Part shown: in pieces, positions 30,275 to 39,519 of the stretch
Layout: every line of letters starts with the position of its first letter
Numbering within the stretch: the stretch's first letter is position 1
Source of the DNA: PWQG01 sp040882255
GTDB taxonomy: Bacteria; Pseudomonadota; Gammaproteobacteria; Pseudomonadales; Pseudohongiellaceae
Direction: 5' to 3'
NCBI GenBank assembly: GCA_040882255.1
Contig: JBBEBP010000005.1
Span: forward strand, 62,001 to 126,000
DNA length: 64,000 bases
Notes under the pieces: generated by a model
Told to the model about the DNA's origin: nothing
The model's database searches: none
The model's input: only the letters and a program-made list of their open reading frames with translations
Program-made: the position numbers and the translations under genes

Positions 30275-30355
30275 CTGCACATTCCTGTTATCGGTTTATT
30301 ATATCCAGGGACACACCGCAGCGGTTGGCAGGGTCCCTATCGGTAATTGGCAATG

Positions 30356-30386
30356 ATTCTACTCCCGGACCGTCGACTTATCCACA
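30356..30386 (-). promoter_or_regulatory. Putative dnaA promoter overlapped by a DnaA box
   Basis: On the reverse strand, TGGATA (30384-30379) and TAGAAT (30361-30356) are spaced 17 bases apart as -35 and -10. The perfect DnaA box TTATCCACA (30378-30386) covers the -35. Binding there would repress dnaA, as known for E. coli dnaA autoregulation. Promoter use is inferred. Confidence 0.5.
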
Positions 30387-30537
30387 TCAGACAAGGCCAG
30401 GGCGCGACTATTTCAATAACACAGTTATCTTTTATAATCAGTATGTTAATAACACAATGACTGTAATAGAAAGGGTTAAACGAACCCTGATGCCAGCCAA
30501 TAAACGCAGAGTTATGCACAGGATATCCTGTGGATAA
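30378..30537. other. dnaA-rpmH spacer with DnaA boxes and AT-rich core (origin candidate)
   Basis: The 397-base spacer (30281-30677) holds DnaA boxes TTATCCACA (30378-30386), TTATGCACA (30512-30520) and an inverted box TGTGGATAA (30529-30537). The last two face each other around a central palindrome GGATATCC. Between them, about 30405-30475 is strikingly AT-rich. In pseudomonads the origin lies at this position. A second candidate is at 34628-35026. Confidence 0.6.
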
Positions 30538-30589
30538 CTTGTGTCTAATCAGGTACGGACCGTATTGGCCGCTCAATCGGCAGAAGCAA

Positions 30590-30618
30590 TTGCAAAACAT
30601 CGACAGAACGACTAGAAT
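30590..30618 (+). promoter_or_regulatory. Sigma-70-type promoter of rpmH
   Basis: TTGCAA (30590-30595), a 17-base spacer and TAGAAT (30613-30618) lie 60 bases before the rpmH ATG. It would drive rpmH-rnpA-yidD-yidC and possibly mnmE. Confidence 0.6.
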
Positions 30619-30677
30619 TCGCGCTCTATTTTTGAAACCTGTCGAACGACAGAGTCGATGACTACGCGGAAGGCATT

Positions 30678-30812
30678 ATGAAGCGAACTTTTCAACCCAG
30701 TGTACTGAAGCGCGCCCGAGCGCATGGATTCCGTGCCCGCATGGCAACCAGCGGCGGCCGTCTCGTCCTCAAGCGTCGTCGCAGCAAAGGCCGAGCCAAG
30801 CTGTCAGCCTGA
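30678..30812 (+). CDS. rpmH: 50S ribosomal protein L34
   Basis: Short basic ribosomal protein of 44 residues starting MKRTFQPSVLKRARAHGF and ending GRAKLSA, which is near-universal for bacterial L34. It marks the usual start of the rpmH-rnpA-yidD-yidC cluster. rnpA starts 19 bases after its stop. Confidence 0.98.
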   Translation: MKRTFQPSVLKRARAHGFRARMATSGGRLVLKRRRSKGRAKLSA

Positions 30813-30831
30813 TTGATTGTATTCCGCACTC

Positions 30832-31245
30832 GTGAGCGGGCTGGCCTTCGGTAAAAAACATCGTCTGTTGAACGCCGGCGATTACCAGAATGTATTTCGC
30901 CGGGCCCGCTACAAGGTCTCCAGCAAACACATCCTGATTCTCGCCATCGAAAACCGGTCGGCGCATGCCCGGCTGGGCCTGGTGGTGGGCAAGAAACACC
31001 TCAAGCACGCCGTTCAGCGCAATCGTTTCAAGCGTCTGTCCCGGGAATCGTTCCGGCATCAGCAACAGTTGCTGGCCGGGCTGGATATCATCATCCTGGT
31101 GCGGGGTAACCTGTCCGGCGAAGAGAACGCGCGAATCCGCCAAAGTATTGATACACTGTGGCTCGACCTGATCCGCCGGCGGGAAAAAGCACGCCCAACA
31201 GGTCCGTCTTCTCCGTCACAAGAGCCAGACCGCCATGCTGAATGA
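30832..31245 (+). CDS. rnpA: Ribonuclease P protein component
   Basis: Small basic protein that assists the RNase P RNA in tRNA 5' maturation. The family signature is RLGLVVGKK plus the RNR-type motif AVQRNRFKRLSRE. Start taken at GTG 30832, giving MSGLAFGKKHRLL; an in-frame TTG at 30817 is possible. Neither has a clear ribosome site, so translation may be coupled to rpmH. Its last codons overlap yidD by 11 bases. Confidence 0.94.
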   Translation: MSGLAFGKKHRLLNAGDYQNVFRRARYKVSSKHILILAIENRSAHARLGLVVGKKHLKHAVQRNRFKRLSRESFRHQQQLLAGLDIIILVRGNLSGEENARIRQSIDTLWLDLIRRREKARPTGPSSPSQEPDRHAE

Positions 31246-31498
31246 TCTTGCCATCAGACTGATCCGCGTCTACCAATGCACGCTTGGTCTACTGGTCGGC
31301 AATTGTTGCCGCTTTCATCCCTCATGTTCCCACTACACACAGGACGCCATCCGGGCACATGGTCTACTGAAAGGCTGCGGCTACGGGCTGCGGCGCCTGT
31401 CCCATTGTCACCCCTGGCACCCCGGTGGCTTCGACCCGGTACCCGGTGTCGACGGTGACACGGAACGTCCCCAATCCACTTCATCGACAATACAGTAA
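31235..31498 (+). CDS. yidD: Membrane protein insertion efficiency factor YidD
   Basis: Small membrane-associated protein of 87 residues that assists YidC-dependent insertion. The family pattern is clear: IRVYQ near the start, CCRFHPSCSHYTQDAI, and HCHPWHPGGFDPVP. It lies in its conserved slot between rnpA and yidC, overlapping rnpA. Confidence 0.95.
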   Translation: MLNDLAIRLIRVYQCTLGLLVGNCCRFHPSCSHYTQDAIRAHGLLKGCGYGLRRLSHCHPWHPGGFDPVPGVDGDTERPQSTSSTIQ

Positions 31499-31507
31499 TT
31501 ATTACCC

Positions 31508-33214
31508 ATGGATATCATCAGATACGCACTCCTGGCAGGACTTGCCGTCGTTACCTACCTGTTGCTGCTCGCCTGGCAGGAGGATTACGGTGTCACCGAC
31601 ACCCCGGCTCCCGAGGAAATCGTGACCACTTCCTCATCCGCCCCGGACGACACGGCTGAAGACACAGGCACCGATCTGCCAACAACGGCACCGGCCAGCG
31701 ATGGCGATGATATTCCTTCCGTGACCACATCCCCGGATTCAGACCGCGAAGTGCAAACCTCTGGAAGCGAGGAACTCATCAACGTACAGACCGATGTACT
31801 GAATGTACGAATCGATCCGGTCGGCGGCGATATCGTTTATATCTCGCTACCCCGATACCCGACCGAGCTGGACCGCCCCGATGAACCATTCGTGTTACTG
31901 GAAGAAACCAGCCTGCGTAGTTACGTCGCCCAGAGCGGATTGGTTGGCCGCGACGGTATCGATACCGGGGAGCGGCCCCGATATACAACCCGGTCCACCG
32001 ACTATGTGCTGGGCCCGGACGGCCGCCAGCTCCAGGTGGAGCTGGAGTACACCGACGAACAAGGGGTGAGCATTACCAAACGCTTCACCTTTACCCGGGG
32101 CGACTACCTCATCGATGTGGCCTACGAAGTGGACAATCCCACCGACGAGCGCTGGCGCGCCAACCTGTTTGGCCAGATCAAACGCGGTGATTTCGCGGAT
32201 CCGACCACCGGCAGCGGATTCGGCATGCAGAGCTTCCTCGGCTTCGCCACCACGGCGCCGGACGACAACTACATCAAGATCGATTTCGATGAAGTGGAGA
32301 GCCGGGCACCCCACGAAATGGAAGGCGGCTGGATGGCATTCAGCCAGCACTACTTCCTGTCTGCCTGGGTTGCACCACAGACCAACAACCGCTTTTCCAC
32401 CCGCATCAACAACCAGGGCGAGTACATCGGCGGATTCACGTCCGATGAGTTTGCGGTTCCCTCCGGTGAAACCGCAACCCGCAGTGCCGGGTTCTACGCC
32501 GGCCCCAAGGATCAGTACCGGCTCGCCGAAATCGCTCCCTGGCTGGACCGCACCATTGACTACGGATGGCTGTGGTTTATCGCTTCACCCATCTACTGGC
32601 TGCTGACTTTCATCAACTCCTTTGTCGGCAACTATGGCTGGTCCATCCTGCTACTGACCGTCTGCGTGAAAGGGATTTTCTACAAACTCTCGGCCACCAG
32701 TTACCGGTCCATGGCCAACATGCGCCGCGTCATGCCGAAGATGAACCAGCTCAAGGAACGCTTTGGCGATGACAAGATGCGCCTGCAGAAAGAAACCATG
32801 GAGCTGTACAAGAAGGAGAAGATCAATCCCTTCGGTGGCTGTCTGCCCATCCTTGTGCAGATGCCGGTCTTCATTGCGCTGTACTGGGTATTGCTGGAGA
32901 GTGTGGAGTTACGGCACGCTCCGTTCATACTCTGGATTGACGACCTGTCGGTCATGGATCCCTATTTCGTGCTTCCCATCCTGATGGGCGCATCCATGTA
33001 CCTCCAGTTCATGCTGAGCCCGACGCCCCAGGATCCGACGCAGGCCAAGATCATGAAGTTCATGCCCGTGGTCATGACCGTGTTCTTCCTCTGGTTCCCG
33101 GCCGGTCTGGTACTGTACTGGCTGGCCAACAGCGTGCTGGGCATCGCACAGCAGTGGTACATCACTAGCGGCATTGAAAAGGAACAGGCGCGCAAGGATG
33201 CCGCCCGGGTCTAG
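31508..33214 (+). CDS. yidC: Membrane protein insertase YidC
   Basis: Inner-membrane insertase and chaperone, 568 residues. It has an N-terminal membrane helix, an acidic Thr/Ser-rich linker (about 30-80), a large periplasmic beta domain (about 90-340), and the conserved five-helix core from about 365. The core includes NYGWSILLLTV, NPFGGCLPILVQMPVF and FPAGLVLYWLAN. Length and layout match the Gram-negative form. Confidence 0.97.
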   Translation: MDIIRYALLAGLAVVTYLLLLAWQEDYGVTDTPAPEEIVTTSSSAPDDTAEDTGTDLPTTAPASDGDDIPSVTTSPDSDREVQTSGSEELINVQTDVLNVRIDPVGGDIVYISLPRYPTELDRPDEPFVLLEETSLRSYVAQSGLVGRDGIDTGERPRYTTRSTDYVLGPDGRQLQVELEYTDEQGVSITKRFTFTRGDYLIDVAYEVDNPTDERWRANLFGQIKRGDFADPTTGSGFGMQSFLGFATTAPDDNYIKIDFDEVESRAPHEMEGGWMAFSQHYFLSAWVAPQTNNRFSTRINNQGEYIGGFTSDEFAVPSGETATRSAGFYAGPKDQYRLAEIAPWLDRTIDYGWLWFIASPIYWLLTFINSFVGNYGWSILLLTVCVKGIFYKLSATSYRSMANMRRVMPKMNQLKERFGDDKMRLQKETMELYKKEKINPFGGCLPILVQMPVFIALYWVLLESVELRHAPFILWIDDLSVMDPYFVLPILMGASMYLQFMLSPTPQDPTQAKIMKFMPVVMTVFFLWFPAGLVLYWLANSVLGIAQQWYITSGIEKEQARKDAARV

Positions 33215-33232
33215 TGTAACAGGCCTCTCCCC

Positions 33233-34627
33233 ATGAATCCGGTACGCACGGACACCGACACGATCTGCGCCATGGCTACGCCGCCAGGGCGTAGCGGTGT
33301 CGGCATCATCCGCGTATCGGGACCCCGATGCCGGGAGCTGGCCGAGGCCATTCTGGGACACCTGCCCAAAGCGAGAAATGCCGGGCTTTGCCGTTTTCAT
33401 GACCGGTCCGGGCAGGTCATCGATCAGGGTATCGCCCTGTTTTTTCCTGCACCGCATTCCTTTACCGGAGAAGATGTGCTGGAACTACAGGGGCACGGCG
33501 GCCTCTATCTGCTGAATGCGCTGCTGGCCGAGTTGGCCGGACTGGGCGCCCGGCTGGCCCGGCCCGGAGAGTTTTCCGAGCGGGCATTCATGAATGACAA
33601 GCTCGACCTGACCCAGGCCGAAGCCATCGCCGACCTGATCGACGCCAGCTCCGAACAGGCCGCCCGCAGCGCGATTCGCACTCTGCAGGGGGAGTTTTCC
33701 CGGCTCATCCATCAGCTTGCCGAGTCGATCACCGAACTGCGCGTCTATGTGGAAGCGTCCATTGACTTTTCCGACGAGGAAATCGACTTCCTCTCGGAAG
33801 GCGGTGTGGCATACAGGCTCGACAATCTCCTCGAACAACTCGACGCCGTGCTGGAACAGGCCCGGCAGGGCAGCATCCTCAAGGAAGGCATGTCTGTGGT
33901 TATCGCCGGACGGCCCAACGCCGGCAAGTCCAGTCTGCTCAATGCCCTGGCCGGACGTGACACCGCCATCGTCACGGACATCGCCGGTACCACTCGCGAC
34001 ACCCTGCGGGAAAACATTCATATCGACGGCATGCCACTACATATTACCGACACCGCAGGTCTGCGTGACAGCGAGGACCGCATCGAGCAGGAAGGCATTC
34101 GCCGGGCCCGCAGCGCCATGGAACAAGCAGACCGACTGCTGTTGGTCATCGACGCCCACGCCGAACGTACCATGACCACATCCGACGCCCGATCGCTGGA
34201 TGCCTATCTGGAAGGCCTCAGGCTGCCCGCAGCGCTACGTCAACGTCTGACACTGGTACTGAACAAATGCGACCTGGCCGGCCTGTCACCGGGCTTGCAG
34301 GCGGCCGACGCCGGACACCCCGCCGTCATCCGCCTGTCCGCACTGACCTCGGACGGTGTAGACCTGCTCCGGACCCACCTGAAAGACTGCATGGGGTTTG
34401 ATGCCACGGAAGAGGGCGGTTTCATCGCCCGTACACGCCATCTCGACGCACTGAAGCGCGCACAGTCCGATCTTCGTCACGCCAGTGAGCAATTGCAACA
34501 TCAGGCAGGAGAGCTCGTTGCTGAAGATTTGCGCCATGCCCACCGGCATCTGGGAGAAATCACTGGGGAGTTCACCACCGATGATCTGCTTGGGCGCATA
34601 TTTTCCAGTTTCTGTATCGGAAAATGA
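33233..34627 (+). CDS. mnmE: tRNA uridine-5-carboxymethylaminomethyl modification GTPase
   Basis: Works with MnmG to modify the wobble uridine of tRNAs. The 464 residues contain an N-terminal folate-binding domain, a helical domain, and an inserted Ras-like G domain with GRPNAGKSS (about 223), DIAGTTRDT, DTAGL and NKCD. The C-terminal CIGK holds the catalytic Cys. mnmG lies across a 399-base spacer that carries DnaA boxes. Confidence 0.98.
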   Translation: MNPVRTDTDTICAMATPPGRSGVGIIRVSGPRCRELAEAILGHLPKARNAGLCRFHDRSGQVIDQGIALFFPAPHSFTGEDVLELQGHGGLYLLNALLAELAGLGARLARPGEFSERAFMNDKLDLTQAEAIADLIDASSEQAARSAIRTLQGEFSRLIHQLAESITELRVYVEASIDFSDEEIDFLSEGGVAYRLDNLLEQLDAVLEQARQGSILKEGMSVVIAGRPNAGKSSLLNALAGRDTAIVTDIAGTTRDTLRENIHIDGMPLHITDTAGLRDSEDRIEQEGIRRARSAMEQADRLLLVIDAHAERTMTTSDARSLDAYLEGLRLPAALRQRLTLVLNKCDLAGLSPGLQAADAGHPAVIRLSALTSDGVDLLRTHLKDCMGFDATEEGGFIARTRHLDALKRAQSDLRHASEQLQHQAGELVAEDLRHAHRHLGEITGEFTTDDLLGRIFSSFCIGK

Positions 34628-34640
34628 CGTCCGTCAAACC

Positions 34641-34938
34641 TGTGTATAACTCCGTGCAAAGCTTGTATAAATCCGCAGCATGAATCTGTGGATAACAATG
34701 GCCTGTGTATAACATGGTCTTCCACACACAGGCTGTCCATAGGTGCTCAGCCCTTTAAACAGAGGAAACACACCGGATTATACAGCCTTCAAAATGTTGT
34801 TTTTAAAGACAATAAAGCAGTTTCCCACAGAAAATCGATTTACCATCATTAACATCAGTATCAAGTAACCTTACATAATTACTATCTATTAATTAGTAAT
34901 AATATTGCTTTGTGTATTGAATTGCCGCTTGTGGATTA
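34641..34938. other. oriC: mnmE-mnmG spacer with DnaA boxes and AT-rich stretch (origin candidate)
   Basis: The 399-base spacer holds one perfect DnaA box in inverted sense, TGTGGATAA (34687-34695). Near matches are TGTGTATAA at 34641-34649 and 34704-34712, and TGTGGATTA at 34930-34938. Between them is an AT-rich block (34867-34911) that could melt. E. coli oriC lies next to mnmG (gidA), so this position is plausible. There is no GATC cluster, unlike Dam/SeqA-controlled origins. Confidence 0.65.
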
Positions 34939-35026
34939 TTTTGTGTACCAGACTTCTGCAGCCCTTTAATTTTTCCCCCGAATCCTTATACTGAGCGGCC
35001 CTTCTCAAGAATATTTCGGGTGTTCC

Positions 35027-36928
35027 ATGGATTTTTCCAGGCGGTACGACGTGATCGTGGTCGGAGGCGGCCATGCCGGCACCGAAGCGGCGCTGGCAGC
35101 CGCCCGTATGGGCGTAAAAACCCTGCTTGTCACCCACAACATCGAGACCCTCGGGCAGATGTCCTGTAACCCGGCCATCGGCGGCATCGGCAAGAGCCAT
35201 CTGGTGCGCGAAATCGATGCGCTGGGCGGCGCCATGGCGCAGGCCACGGATCTGGCCGGTATCCATTTCCGGGTGCTGAATTCCAGCAAGGGGCCTGCGG
35301 TCCGCGCCACCCGGGCCCAGGCGGACCGGGTGCTGTACAAGGCAGCCATCCGCCGGATCCTCGAGCAGCAGGACAACCTGGAAACCTTTCAGCAGGCGGT
35401 GGATGACCTGATCATTCAGAACGAGACCGTGCAAGGCGTGGTGACCCAGATGGGCCTGCGTTTCCTTGCACCGCAGGTGGTGTTAACCACCGGCACGTTC
35501 CTGGGCGGGAAGATTCATATCGGGCTGCAGAACAGCGCCGGCGGCCGCGCCGGGGATCCTCCGTCGATTCCGCTGGCCGACCGCCTGCGGGAGTTGCCGT
35601 TCCGGGTGGACCGTCTCAAGACCGGCACGCCGCCGCGCATCGATTCACGCAGTGTTGATTTCTCGGTCATGAGCGAACAACACGGGGATGATCCCCTGCC
35701 GGTCATGTCTTTCCTGGGGGATGCAGCGCAGCACCCAGGGCAAGTGCCGTGTCATATCACGGCCACCAACGAGACCAGCCACGACATCATCCGCGCCGGC
35801 CTGGACCGGTCACCCATGTACACCGGCGTCATCGAGGGCCTGGGGCCGCGCTACTGTCCGTCCATCGAGGACAAGGTCATGCGCTTTTCCGACAAGACCT
35901 CGCACCAGATATTCGTCGAACCGGAAGGGCTGGAAACCAATGAGCTGTACCCCAATGGTATCTCCACCAGTCTGCCGTTCGATGTGCAGATCGAGGTGAT
36001 CCACAGTATCCGCGGCTTCGAGAACGCCCATGTGACGCGCCCCGGCTATGCCATCGAATACGATTTCTTCGATCCGCGCGATCTGCGTCATTCGCTGGAG
36101 ACGCGCTTCATCAGCGGCTTGTATTTCGCGGGTCAGATTAACGGTACCACGGGCTACGAGGAAGCCGGAGCACAAGGCCTGCTGGCCGGCACCAACGCAG
36201 CACTGGCCGTTCGCGAGCAGGAAGCCTGGTGTCCACGGCGCGATGAAGCCTACATCGGCGTATTGGTCGATGATCTGATCAGCATGGGCACCAGGGAGCC
36301 CTACCGTATGTTTACCAGCCGTGCCGAATACCGGTTGCTGCTGCGGGAAGATAACGCGGATCTGCGCCTCACCGCAAAGGGCCGGGAGCTGGGGCTGGTC
36401 GATGATGAACGCTGGCGCCATTTCTGTGCCAAGCAGGAGGGGATTACCACTGAACTCAAGCGACTGCGTTCACGCTGGATCCAGCCCGATTCGCAGGCAG
36501 CACGGGCCATTAACCCGATGCTGGAAAAACCGCTGTCACGGGAATACAGCCTGGCGGATCTGCTCGCCCGCCCCGAACTGAATCACGCCCGTCTGATGGA
36601 AGCGGTGGGTGAACCCCTGCCGGATGACGCACTGGCCGGGCAGGTGGCCAGCCAGGTCGAGATCCAGATCAAGTACCAGGGTTATATCGACCGGCAGGCC
36701 GAGGACATCCAGCGGCTCAAGCGGCAGGAAAACACACCCCTGCCGGAGGGGATCGACTACAGCCGGATCGATGGTCTGTCCAACGAGCTCAGTCAGAAAC
36801 TGGACAGCGCCCGGCCCGAGACGCTTGCCCAGGCCGCCAGGATTCCCGGCATGACACCGGCCGCCGTCTCGCTGTTGTTGATCTGGCTGAAAAAACAGGA
36901 AATGGCGGCCACCCGTCGTTCCGCCTGA
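35027..36928 (+). CDS. mnmG: tRNA uridine-5-carboxymethylaminomethyl modification enzyme (FAD-dependent)
   Basis: Partner of MnmE, formerly GidA. The 633 residues show the FAD site VVVGGGHAGTEAALAAARMG at the N-terminus, the family signatures GGIGKSHLVREIDALGG and FAGQINGTTGYEEAGAQG, and a helical C-terminal MnmE-binding region. It heads the mnmG-rsmG-parA-parB run. Confidence 0.98.
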   Translation: MDFSRRYDVIVVGGGHAGTEAALAAARMGVKTLLVTHNIETLGQMSCNPAIGGIGKSHLVREIDALGGAMAQATDLAGIHFRVLNSSKGPAVRATRAQADRVLYKAAIRRILEQQDNLETFQQAVDDLIIQNETVQGVVTQMGLRFLAPQVVLTTGTFLGGKIHIGLQNSAGGRAGDPPSIPLADRLRELPFRVDRLKTGTPPRIDSRSVDFSVMSEQHGDDPLPVMSFLGDAAQHPGQVPCHITATNETSHDIIRAGLDRSPMYTGVIEGLGPRYCPSIEDKVMRFSDKTSHQIFVEPEGLETNELYPNGISTSLPFDVQIEVIHSIRGFENAHVTRPGYAIEYDFFDPRDLRHSLETRFISGLYFAGQINGTTGYEEAGAQGLLAGTNAALAVREQEAWCPRRDEAYIGVLVDDLISMGTREPYRMFTSRAEYRLLLREDNADLRLTAKGRELGLVDDERWRHFCAKQEGITTELKRLRSRWIQPDSQAARAINPMLEKPLSREYSLADLLARPELNHARLMEAVGEPLPDDALAGQVASQVEIQIKYQGYIDRQAEDIQRLKRQENTPLPEGIDYSRIDGLSNELSQKLDSARPETLAQAARIPGMTPAAVSLLLIWLKKQEMAATRRSA

Positions 36929-36947
36929 TACCAGGGAGTCTGGAGGC

Positions 36948-37646
36948 ATGGAGCACCACCGGTTTGCCGCGCTACTGGACCAAGGACTGGACGAAGCGGC
37001 GATTACCCTGGACGCCGACCAGAAGGATCGGCTGCTCGAATACCTTGCCTTGCTGTACAAATGGAATCAGGCCTACAATCTTACGGCGGTGCGGGATCCG
37101 GAAGAGATGATCAGCCGCCATCTGCTGGACAGTCTGGCATTGCTGCCCCATCTGGACGCGACAACAGGGACGGTGCTCGACGTCGGCACGGGGCCCGGCC
37201 TGCCAGGCATTCCCCTGGCGATCGCCAGACCGCAGCGCCGGTTCATCCTGCTGGACAGCAACGGCAAGAAGACCCGGTTTCTTTTCCAGGTGCAGCTTGT
37301 CCTCAAACTGGATACTATCCATATTGTCGGTGAACGGATCGAGCAATACGCGCCGGAGCCGGATATCCACGTGATTGTGAGCCGGGCATTCGCGTCCCTG
37401 GCCCGGTTCTGGTCCGTCACCGCGCCTGTCTGGAGCCGTGTCAGCGGCGAGATGACACTGCTGGCCATGAAAGCGGGTGATTCCGGCGATGCTGGTAACG
37501 AGCAGCGTGAATTGGAGCAACAACTGGCGGCGCAAGTCGTGCCACAGTGGCATTGCCGCAGTGTGCCGCTGACCATTCCCGGCAGTGAGGCCGCGCGCCA
37601 GCTGGTGATACTGCAGAGAACAACAACGGAGACACTTGTATCGTGA
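36948..37646 (+). CDS. rsmG: 16S rRNA m7G527 methyltransferase
   Basis: SAM-dependent methyltransferase, formerly GidB. The 232 residues include YNLTAVRDPEEMISRHLLDS and the SAM loop VLDVGTGPGLPGIPLA followed by LLDSNGKKTRFL. Later elements are VSRAFASL and the lysine motif MKAG. It lies 19 bases after mnmG, and its stop overlaps the parA start by 4 bases (GTGA). Confidence 0.96.
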   Translation: MEHHRFAALLDQGLDEAAITLDADQKDRLLEYLALLYKWNQAYNLTAVRDPEEMISRHLLDSLALLPHLDATTGTVLDVGTGPGLPGIPLAIARPQRRFILLDSNGKKTRFLFQVQLVLKLDTIHIVGERIEQYAPEPDIHVIVSRAFASLARFWSVTAPVWSRVSGEMTLLAMKAGDSGDAGNEQRELEQQLAAQVVPQWHCRSVPLTIPGSEAARQLVILQRTTTETLVS

Positions 37647-38419
37647 GCCGCATACTGGCCATAGCCAATCAGAAGGGCGGGGTGGGCAAGACCACCACTT
37701 CCGTTAACCTGGCGGCGTCGCTGGCCGCGACGAAACGCCGGCTGTTGCTTGTGGACATGGATCCCCAAGGCAATGCCACCATGGGCAGTGGTCAGGACAA
37801 GAATGAGCTGCAGGCCTCCGTGTATGAGTTGTTGACCGGAGAGGCCGGTTTTGACCAGGTACTGGTGCGGCCCGAGGCAGCCGGCTATGATCTGCTGCCC
37901 GCCAATGGCGACCTGGTGGCGGGTGAAATCGAGTTGCTGGAGATGCCTCAGCGTGAGGGCCGCCTGCGGGAAGTGTTGGCTGCCATCCGGGATCGCTACG
38001 ACTACATCGTTATTGATTGTCCGCCGTCGCTGAACATGCTGACGCTCAATTCCCTGGTGGCCGCCGAAGGTGTAGTCATTCCGATGCAGTGTGAATACTA
38101 TGCGCTGGAAGGCCTGTCCGCACTGATGGATACTATTGCTGCAGTCAGTGAGACCCATAACCCTGGACTCGAGATCGAAGGCATCCTGCGGACCATGTAT
38201 GATCCGCGCAACCGGCTCACCACCGAGGTGTCGGGGCAGTTGTTCGACCATTTCGGTGATCGTGTCTACCGGACCGTGGTACCCCGCAACATCCGCCTGG
38301 CCGAGGCGCCCAGTTACGGGCTGCCGGTCATCCGCTATGACAGGCACAGCCGCGGCGCGATTGCGTATCTGGCGCTGGCTGGAGAAATGCTGCGTCGCAG
38401 AGAACAGCCGGCTGCCTGA
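37643..38419 (+). CDS. parA: Chromosome-partitioning ATPase ParA (Soj)
   Basis: Walker-type ATPase that moves ParB-parS complexes. The 258 residues start MSRILAIANQKGGVGKTTT with the deviant Walker A, then LLLVDMDPQGNAT and VIDCPPSLNMLT. Start at GTG 37643 overlaps the rsmG stop. parB follows 40 bases later; candidate target sites are the parS copies in recF. Confidence 0.97.
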   Translation: MSRILAIANQKGGVGKTTTSVNLAASLAATKRRLLLVDMDPQGNATMGSGQDKNELQASVYELLTGEAGFDQVLVRPEAAGYDLLPANGDLVAGEIELLEMPQREGRLREVLAAIRDRYDYIVIDCPPSLNMLTLNSLVAAEGVVIPMQCEYYALEGLSALMDTIAAVSETHNPGLEIEGILRTMYDPRNRLTTEVSGQLFDHFGDRVYRTVVPRNIRLAEAPSYGLPVIRYDRHSRGAIAYLALAGEMLRRREQPAA

Positions 38420-38459
38420 AGCAGGACCGGAAATCCACAGACAGGAGTGAACGACACGC

Positions 38460-39380
38460 ATGGCGGGAAAGAAGAAACTCGGCCGAGGCCTGGACAAACT
38501 GTTGGGCAGCAGCAGCGCAAACATGCGGCAGCCTGTGCCAGTGGCCCCGCAGCCCGGTGAGGACGGCACCCTTGCACCGGTCAGCAACCATCCCCCGGCG
38601 GATGGTGAGCTGCGCCATCTGCCCGTGGAACTGGTACTGCGCGGCAAGTACCAACCGCGCACCGACATGCACGAGGATGCCCTGCAGGAGCTGGCGGAGT
38701 CGATACGTGCCCAGGGCGTGATGCAGCCTATCGTGGTCCGCCCCATGGCGGATGGCAAACACTTCGAGATTATTGCTGGTGAACGACGCTGGCGGGCCAC
38801 CCAGCTGGCCGGACTGGACAGTATTCCGGCTATCATCAAGCCAGTCAGTGACGAGTCCGCCATCGCCATGGCGCTGATCGAGAACATCCAGCGCGAAAAT
38901 CTCAATCCCATCGAAGAGGCCATGGCGCTGCGGCGGCTCAAGGAAGAGTTCGAGCTTACCCAGCAGGAAGTGGCCGATGCGGTCGGAAAATCGCGCGCCA
39001 CGGTCACCAATCTGTTGCGTCTGATGTCACTGACACCGGATGTGCGCATGATGCTGGAACACGGCGACCTGGAGATGGGCCATGCCCGGGCACTGCTGTC
39101 GCTGGAGGGCGATGACCAGGGTGAGGCCGCCAGGACGGTAGTCGGCAAGGGGTTGTCCGTCCGTCAGACCGAAGCACTGGTGCGCCGCCTGCAATCCGGC
39201 AATCCCGCGAAAAAGGAGCCCGCCCCGCAGGATCCCGATATCCGCAAACTGGAAGAAAGCCTTTCCGACCGCCTCGGCAGCCGCGTTCGTATCCAGCATG
39301 GCGAGAAGGGCGGCGGCAAGGTCACCGTCAGCTACAACAGTCTGGACGAATTGGACGGTATCCTCGAGCATATCCGCTGA
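38460..39380 (+). CDS. parB: Chromosome-partitioning protein ParB (Spo0J)
   Basis: parS-binding CTPase clamp of 306 residues. A Lys-rich N-terminus (KKLGRGLDKLL) is followed by the ParB/Srx domain with the CTP motif IAGERRWRAT, an ENIQRENLNPIEEA segment, a helix-turn-helix (TQQEVADAVGKSRATVTN) and a C-terminal dimerisation domain. It shares an operon with parA. Confidence 0.97.
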   Translation: MAGKKKLGRGLDKLLGSSSANMRQPVPVAPQPGEDGTLAPVSNHPPADGELRHLPVELVLRGKYQPRTDMHEDALQELAESIRAQGVMQPIVVRPMADGKHFEIIAGERRWRATQLAGLDSIPAIIKPVSDESAIAMALIENIQRENLNPIEEAMALRRLKEEFELTQQEVADAVGKSRATVTNLLRLMSLTPDVRMMLEHGDLEMGHARALLSLEGDDQGEAARTVVGKGLSVRQTEALVRRLQSGNPAKKEPAPQDPDIRKLEESLSDRLGSRVRIQHGEKGGGKVTVSYNSLDELDGILEHIR

Positions 39381-39461
39381 GGCCGGGCTCTGGATTGTTT
39401 CTGGCGATCCTGCATGTCTCGTGGTACGGTCACCAATCGATCATCAGATCCATCCAATCGG

Positions 39462-39490
39462 TTGATAACAGGGACCATAATCCCTATAAT
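39462..39490 (+). promoter_or_regulatory. Strong sigma-70 promoter of the atp operon
   Basis: TTGATA (39462-39467), exactly 17 bases, then consensus TATAAT (39485-39490), located 30 bases before the atpI start. It is the best promoter match noticed in the window and fits the need for high ATP synthase expression. Confidence 0.75.
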
Positions 39491-39519
39491 GCGCCTGCCT
39501 TCGATGGCAAGGGGAGTCA

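Noticed and set aside
34628..35026. Small gene in the mnmE-mnmG spacer
   Set aside because: AT-rich with many stops in all frames; DnaA boxes explain the spacer better.
37073..39148. 691-codon reverse frame over rsmG, parA and parB
   Set aside because: Antisense to three conserved genes; Ser/Arg-rich with no recognisable domain.
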